A DNA stretch of 24,432 bases, from positions 1-24,432 of the forward strand of contig JAHYYK010000036.1 in the NCBI GenBank assembly GCA_019425005.1, given 5' to 3'. The position numbers and the translations under genes were made by a program. Of the stretch, positions 21,932-24,432 are shown piece after piece; positions within the stretch are counted from its first letter, which is position 1, and each line of letters starts with the position of its first letter. The notes beneath the pieces were generated by a model, which searched no databases, was not told the origin of the DNA, and saw nothing but the letters and a program-made list of their open reading frames with translations. This DNA is from Collinsella sp. GTDB lineage: Bacteria; Actinomycetota; Coriobacteriia; Coriobacteriales; Coriobacteriaceae.

Positions 21932-22078
21932 TTGTTCAAAGCGATTAAGCCTGTGGCGCAGGTGGCTTTGCTGATCGTTGGGGTAGCCATGGTTGGCTTT
22001 GGCATTATGCGCGGCGAGGCAGATGCCGTGCTGGCCAAGGCAATCAGGCTGTGCTTGGAGTGTATCGGAATTGGTTAA
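21932..22078 (+). CDS. CD1871A-like CXXC membrane peptide
   Basis: 48 residues from a TTG at 21932, which has AAGGAG 8 bases upstream. The peptide has a single membrane helix (about 8-25: VAQVALLIVGVAMVGFGI), then MRGEADAVLAKAIRLCLECI ending in GIG. The pattern RGE-x5-L-x-KAI-x2-CLECIGIG matches the small CD1871A-family CXXC proteins described next to 4Fe-4S proteins in clostridia. The CLEC pair (41-44) may carry thiol electrons or a metal between the membrane partners. Its stop overlaps the downstream gene's TTG start by 8 bases, a sign of coupled translation. It is easily missed because of its length and TTG start. Confidence 0.8.
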   Translation: MFKAIKPVAQVALLIVGVAMVGFGIMRGEADAVLAKAIRLCLECIGIG

Positions 22079-22982
22079 AAGAAAAAATACCGTATCGCAT
22101 CTTTTGGCGAGATTTCGCGGATTGATTCAGGCGGCGGCAACGCTTGCGACCAACATTCACCTGCCTAATTTTGCCAAGGGAGGCATCTACCAGGGGGCGG
22201 GCAAAGCCGTCTGCGTGCCGGGGCTCAACTGCTACTCGTGTCCGGCGGCCTCAGGTGCGTGCCCCATCGGGTCGTTTCAGTCGGTGGTGGGCTCGTCTAA
22301 GTTCAGCTTTTCGTATTACGTCACCGGAACACTCATCCTGATCGGCGTGCTGCTGGGACGTTTTGTATGCGGCTTTTTATGCCCGTTTGGATGGCTGCAA
22401 GAGCTTCTGCATAAGATTCCCGGCAAAAAGCTCTCGACGAAAAAGCTCAAGCCGCTCACGTACATCAAGTACGCCGTGCTGCTGTTTGCCGTGGTGCTAC
22501 TGCCCGTTCTGGTAGTCAACGATGTGGGCATGGGCGACCCGTTCTTTTGCAAGTACATCTGCCCGCAGGGTGTGCTCGAGGGCGCGATTCCGCTGTCCAT
22601 CATGAACGTGGGAATCCGCTCCGCGCTGGGAAAGCTCTTTACCTGGAAGCTCGCGATCCTCATTGTGGTTGCGGTGCTGAGCGTGCTGTTCTACCGCCCC
22701 TTCTGTAAATGGATTTGCCCCCTTGGTGCGTTTTATGCACTCATGAACAAGGTGTCGTTGCTGGGGATTCAGGTTGACCAGTGCAAATGCGTCTCGTGCG
22801 GTAAGTGCGCCAAAGTGTGTCAGATGGACGTGGACGTTACGCGTACACCCAACCATGCCGAGTGCATTCGTTGCGGCAAATGCGTGGGCGCATGCCCCGT
22901 CGATGCCATTAGCTTTCGCTACGGGCTGGGTGTGACGGGCGACAAACCCGCGCAGCCCGCGCAAGCCTGCGAAAACAAATAG
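22071..22982 (+). CDS. NapH/YccM-like membrane polyferredoxin
   Basis: 303 residues from a TTG at 22071 (VKRKNTVSHLLARF follows the start); GGAG lies 10 bases upstream, inside the preceding gene. A longer open frame upstream overlaps the CXXC peptide and is unlikely. Cysteine groups in order: CVPGLNCYSCPAASGACPIG, then CGFLCPFGW, CKYICPQG and CKWICPLG (the C-x3-CP motif of NapH/NosR/YccM proteins), then two ferredoxin clusters, CKCVSCGKCAKVC and CIRCGKCVGACPVD. Hydrophobic helices lie between these groups. It likely moves electrons across the membrane, here probably to the TlpA-like lipoprotein encoded next, by way of or with the CXXC peptide. The electron source is not visible. Confidence 0.88.
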   Translation: MVKRKNTVSHLLARFRGLIQAAATLATNIHLPNFAKGGIYQGAGKAVCVPGLNCYSCPAASGACPIGSFQSVVGSSKFSFSYYVTGTLILIGVLLGRFVCGFLCPFGWLQELLHKIPGKKLSTKKLKPLTYIKYAVLLFAVVLLPVLVVNDVGMGDPFFCKYICPQGVLEGAIPLSIMNVGIRSALGKLFTWKLAILIVVAVLSVLFYRPFCKWICPLGAFYALMNKVSLLGIQVDQCKCVSCGKCAKVCQMDVDVTRTPNHAECIRCGKCVGACPVDAISFRYGLGVTGDKPAQPAQACENK

Positions 22983-23017
22983 GTATCTATATAAGCTTCG
23001 ATATAAACGGAGGAACC

Positions 23018-23980
23018 ATGAAACTGTCAAAAATTGCGGCCTTGTTGATGCTGCCCGTGCTGGCGCTGACTCTCGCAGCGTGCTCTGCCCCCAAGGGCGA
23101 CGCAAAGGATGCCACGAGCGGCGATACGCAAATCGCCGAGCTTGTGGCACAAAAGCCGTCGAGCGCCGAGGAGGCGGCCGAGCTGTACCAGCAGCTGCTG
23201 CAAAAGGAAAACGAGATCTTTGCGAGCGATAACGCCCTATGGGAAAAGGTGTTTCTTGCGGCCAACAAAGACACTCCCATGATTGAGGACGGCAAGAACT
23301 ACGGCGACTTTTTGCTTGATACCATCGAGGGCGCCAAGGATCAGTTTACGGCTGACGAGCTCAAGACGCTTAAGGCCGGCGCGCAGCAGGTCAAGGAGAT
23401 CGAGGATAAGCTCATGGCGCTGGAGAAGGAGTTTCCCGGATGCGGCAGCACGCCCGGCGAGGGAGAGAGCGTCGATGCCTCGACCGCAGGCATGACCAAC
23501 GGCGAGAGCGGGGAGACGAAGTTCCCCAGCTTTAAGGGCAAGGACTTGGACGGCAACGATGTAAACAGCGACGAGCTGTTCTCCAAGAACAAGGTCACCG
23601 TCATGAACTTCTGGTTTACCACCTGCAAGCCGTGCGTGGGAGAGCTGGGCGATCTGGAGAAGCTCAACAAGGAGCTTGCCGAGAAGGGCGGCCAGGTCGT
23701 GGGCGTTAATTCCTTTACGCTCGATGGCAACAAAGACGAGGTGGCAGACGCCAAGGACGTACTTTCCAAGAAGGGCGTGACGTACAAGAACATCTGGTTC
23801 AAGTCGGATAGCGAGGCCGGAAAGTTCACCTCCAACCTGTACTCGTTCCCGACCACCTACGTGATCGACCAGAACGGTAACATTGTGGGAGAGCCGATCA
23901 TGGGCGGCATCAACTCCGCTGAGCAGCGCGAGGCGCTCAATAAACTGATCGATCAAGCACTCGCGAAGAGCGAACAGTAG
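23018..23980 (+). CDS. TlpA-like thioredoxin-fold lipoprotein
   Basis: 320 residues. The N-terminus is a lipoprotein signal, MKLSKIAALLMLPVLALTLA followed by AC, with lipobox LAAC and Cys22 as the lipidated residue. Residues about 35-140 form a charged, helical segment with no family I recognise. From about 168 a TlpA/AhpC-type thioredoxin fold follows: FWFTTCKPC with redox pair C203-C206, and SFPTTYVID carrying the cis-Pro. It would act outside the membrane as a disulfide reductase or peroxide-linked thiol protein, fed by the polyferredoxin encoded upstream. GGAGG precedes the ATG. The gene ends 25 bases before a strong terminator, closing the operon. Confidence 0.92.
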   Translation: MKLSKIAALLMLPVLALTLAACSAPKGDAKDATSGDTQIAELVAQKPSSAEEAAELYQQLLQKENEIFASDNALWEKVFLAANKDTPMIEDGKNYGDFLLDTIEGAKDQFTADELKTLKAGAQQVKEIEDKLMALEKEFPGCGSTPGEGESVDASTAGMTNGESGETKFPSFKGKDLDGNDVNSDELFSKNKVTVMNFWFTTCKPCVGELGDLEKLNKELAEKGGQVVGVNSFTLDGNKDEVADAKDVLSKKGVTYKNIWFKSDSEAGKFTSNLYSFPTTYVIDQNGNIVGEPIMGGINSAEQREALNKLIDQALAKSEQ

Positions 23981-24005
23981 ATTCGTGGGACAGGCAACTG
24001 AAGGG

Positions 24006-24034
24006 GAGTCGCTGGAAACAGCGACTCTTTTTTT
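24006..24034 (+). terminator. Strong rho-independent terminator
   Basis: GAGTCGCTG (24006-24014), GAAA loop, CAGCGACTC (24019-24027), then seven T. It ends the thiol-redox operon. Confidence 0.93.
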
Positions 24035-24052
24035 CTGCTTCGGGGTAGCATC

Positions 24053-24205
24053 ATGGGTATACGTCGAAAGGGCACGCAGCTTTTCGTGCATTGCCTGAGT
24101 GGTGCGCGAAGCAACCAAGCTGTGAGTTTTCTTAAGCGTTCTGGGTATGGCAGTGTCAAGAATATCGGCGGCATAAGCGGCTATACGGGAAAGGTGGTGC
24201 GTTAG
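24053..24205 (+). pseudogene. 5'-truncated rhodanese-domain gene
   Basis: Fifty codons read as the C-terminal third of a rhodanese: MGIRRKGTQLFVHCLSGARS, with active-site Cys14 in the HCLSGARS loop, then AVSFLKRSGYGSVKNIGGIS. The N-terminal two thirds, including the DVRE segment, are absent; upstream is the terminator of the preceding operon. It ends 2 bases before the CoA-disulfide-reductase-like gene. Rhodanese domains are often fused to or encoded beside such reductases, so this is probably a decayed partner. A short translated product keeping the catalytic loop is possible but would not fold as a full domain. Confidence 0.7.
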
Positions 24206-24207
24206 CT

Positions 24208-24432
24208 ATGAAGGTGGTTATCGTTGGAGGCGTCGCGGGCGGCGCATCGGCGGCGGCACGTTTGCGCAGGCTCGACGAGCAGGCCCAAATTGTCATCTTT
24301 GAGCGCACGGGTTTTGTATCGTATGCCAACTGTGGGCTTCCGTACTACATTGGCGGCGTGATAGAAGAAGAGAGTGCATTGACGCTGCAATCGCCCGAGG
24401 GCTTTTGGAATCGATTCCGCATTGCCGTGAAG
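24208..24432 (+). CDS. CoA-disulfide-reductase-like flavoprotein, N-terminal part
   Basis: 75 codons before the window ends. The FAD-binding loop is VVIVGGVAGGASAAARLRRL, followed by IVIFERTGFVSYANCGLPYY with Cys42 at the redox position and IGGVI after it. Enzymes with this SYANCGLPYY-IGG signature are the single-cysteine NAD(P)H-dependent CoA-disulfide or polysulfide reductases and NADH oxidases. The start codon follows GGAAAGGTGG. It directly follows the truncated rhodanese and may be transcribed with it. The rest of the protein, including the NAD(P) domain, lies outside the window, so the exact subtype is open. Confidence 0.88.
   Translation, partial: MKVVIVGGVAGGASAAARLRRLDEQAQIVIFERTGFVSYANCGLPYYIGGVIEEESALTLQSPEGFWNRFRIAVK

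Noticed and set aside
21993..22070. Upstream ATG start for the polyferredoxin
   Set aside because: This extension overlaps the CXXC peptide in another frame, is not membrane-protein-like, and the TTG at 22071 gives the expected N-terminus.
1..24432. CRISPR arrays, insertion sequences, rRNA or complete tRNA genes
   Set aside because: No regularly spaced repeats, transposase motifs or conserved RNA segments were seen on either strand.

Overview
The window reads as chromosomal DNA of a GC-rich Gram-positive bacterium, most likely a coriobacterium close to Collinsella. This is inferred from codon use, strong AGGAGG-type ribosome sites, a class-E-sortase-like LAxTG surface protein, a mycobacterial-type SOS box, and gut-anaerobe gene families (a CD1871A-like CXXC peptide and a NapH/YccM-like iron-sulfur membrane protein). 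No sequence search was possible, so the genus is a guess.

Left end (1-607): the first 16 codons of a methyltransferase on the minus strand, then an AT-rich stretch and a scar of two gene remnants, the 3' end of an ATPase gene joined to the 3' half of a cupin gene. Next (591-3813) is a compact operon of three tandem sirtuin-family genes on the minus strand, divergent from a TetR-type regulator, with a 20-bp palindrome over the operon's promoter. Two of the sirtuins carry Gln at the catalytic His position, as in the ADP-ribosylating class M sirtuins. The middle one has lost the zinc ribbon and the catalytic residue. This is the most unusual system in the window. It is followed by a flavodoxin-fold oxidoreductase (4012-4542) and an AAA_14/DUF4143 ATPase (4723-6012).

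Middle (6035-13054): a minus-strand pair encoding topoisomerase IV-like subunits (parE then parC), preceded by a perfect TCGAAC-N4-GTTCGA SOS box. Upstream of that is a second, different ATPase (archaeal ATPase/DUF234 type), whose upstream region holds repeated ACTCGG-N6-CCGAGT palindromes. Divergent from it is a small XRE regulator plus four-helix membrane protein operon with a clear promoter bracketed by an inverted repeat.

Right part (13101-24432): a 1455-residue surface protein with a Tat-like signal and a C-terminal LAGTGD anchor sits downstream of a LuxR-type regulator. Then come a GMP synthase that lacks its glutaminase domain, a REP-like palindrome, and an OmpR-family two-component system. 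Divergent from that system is an extracytoplasmic thiol-redox module: a TTG-started 48-residue CXXC membrane peptide, a polyferredoxin membrane protein and a TlpA-like lipoprotein. A strong terminator closes that operon. The window ends in a 5'-truncated rhodanese and the start of a CoA-disulfide-reductase-like flavoprotein. No rRNA, complete tRNA, transposase or CRISPR array was seen.
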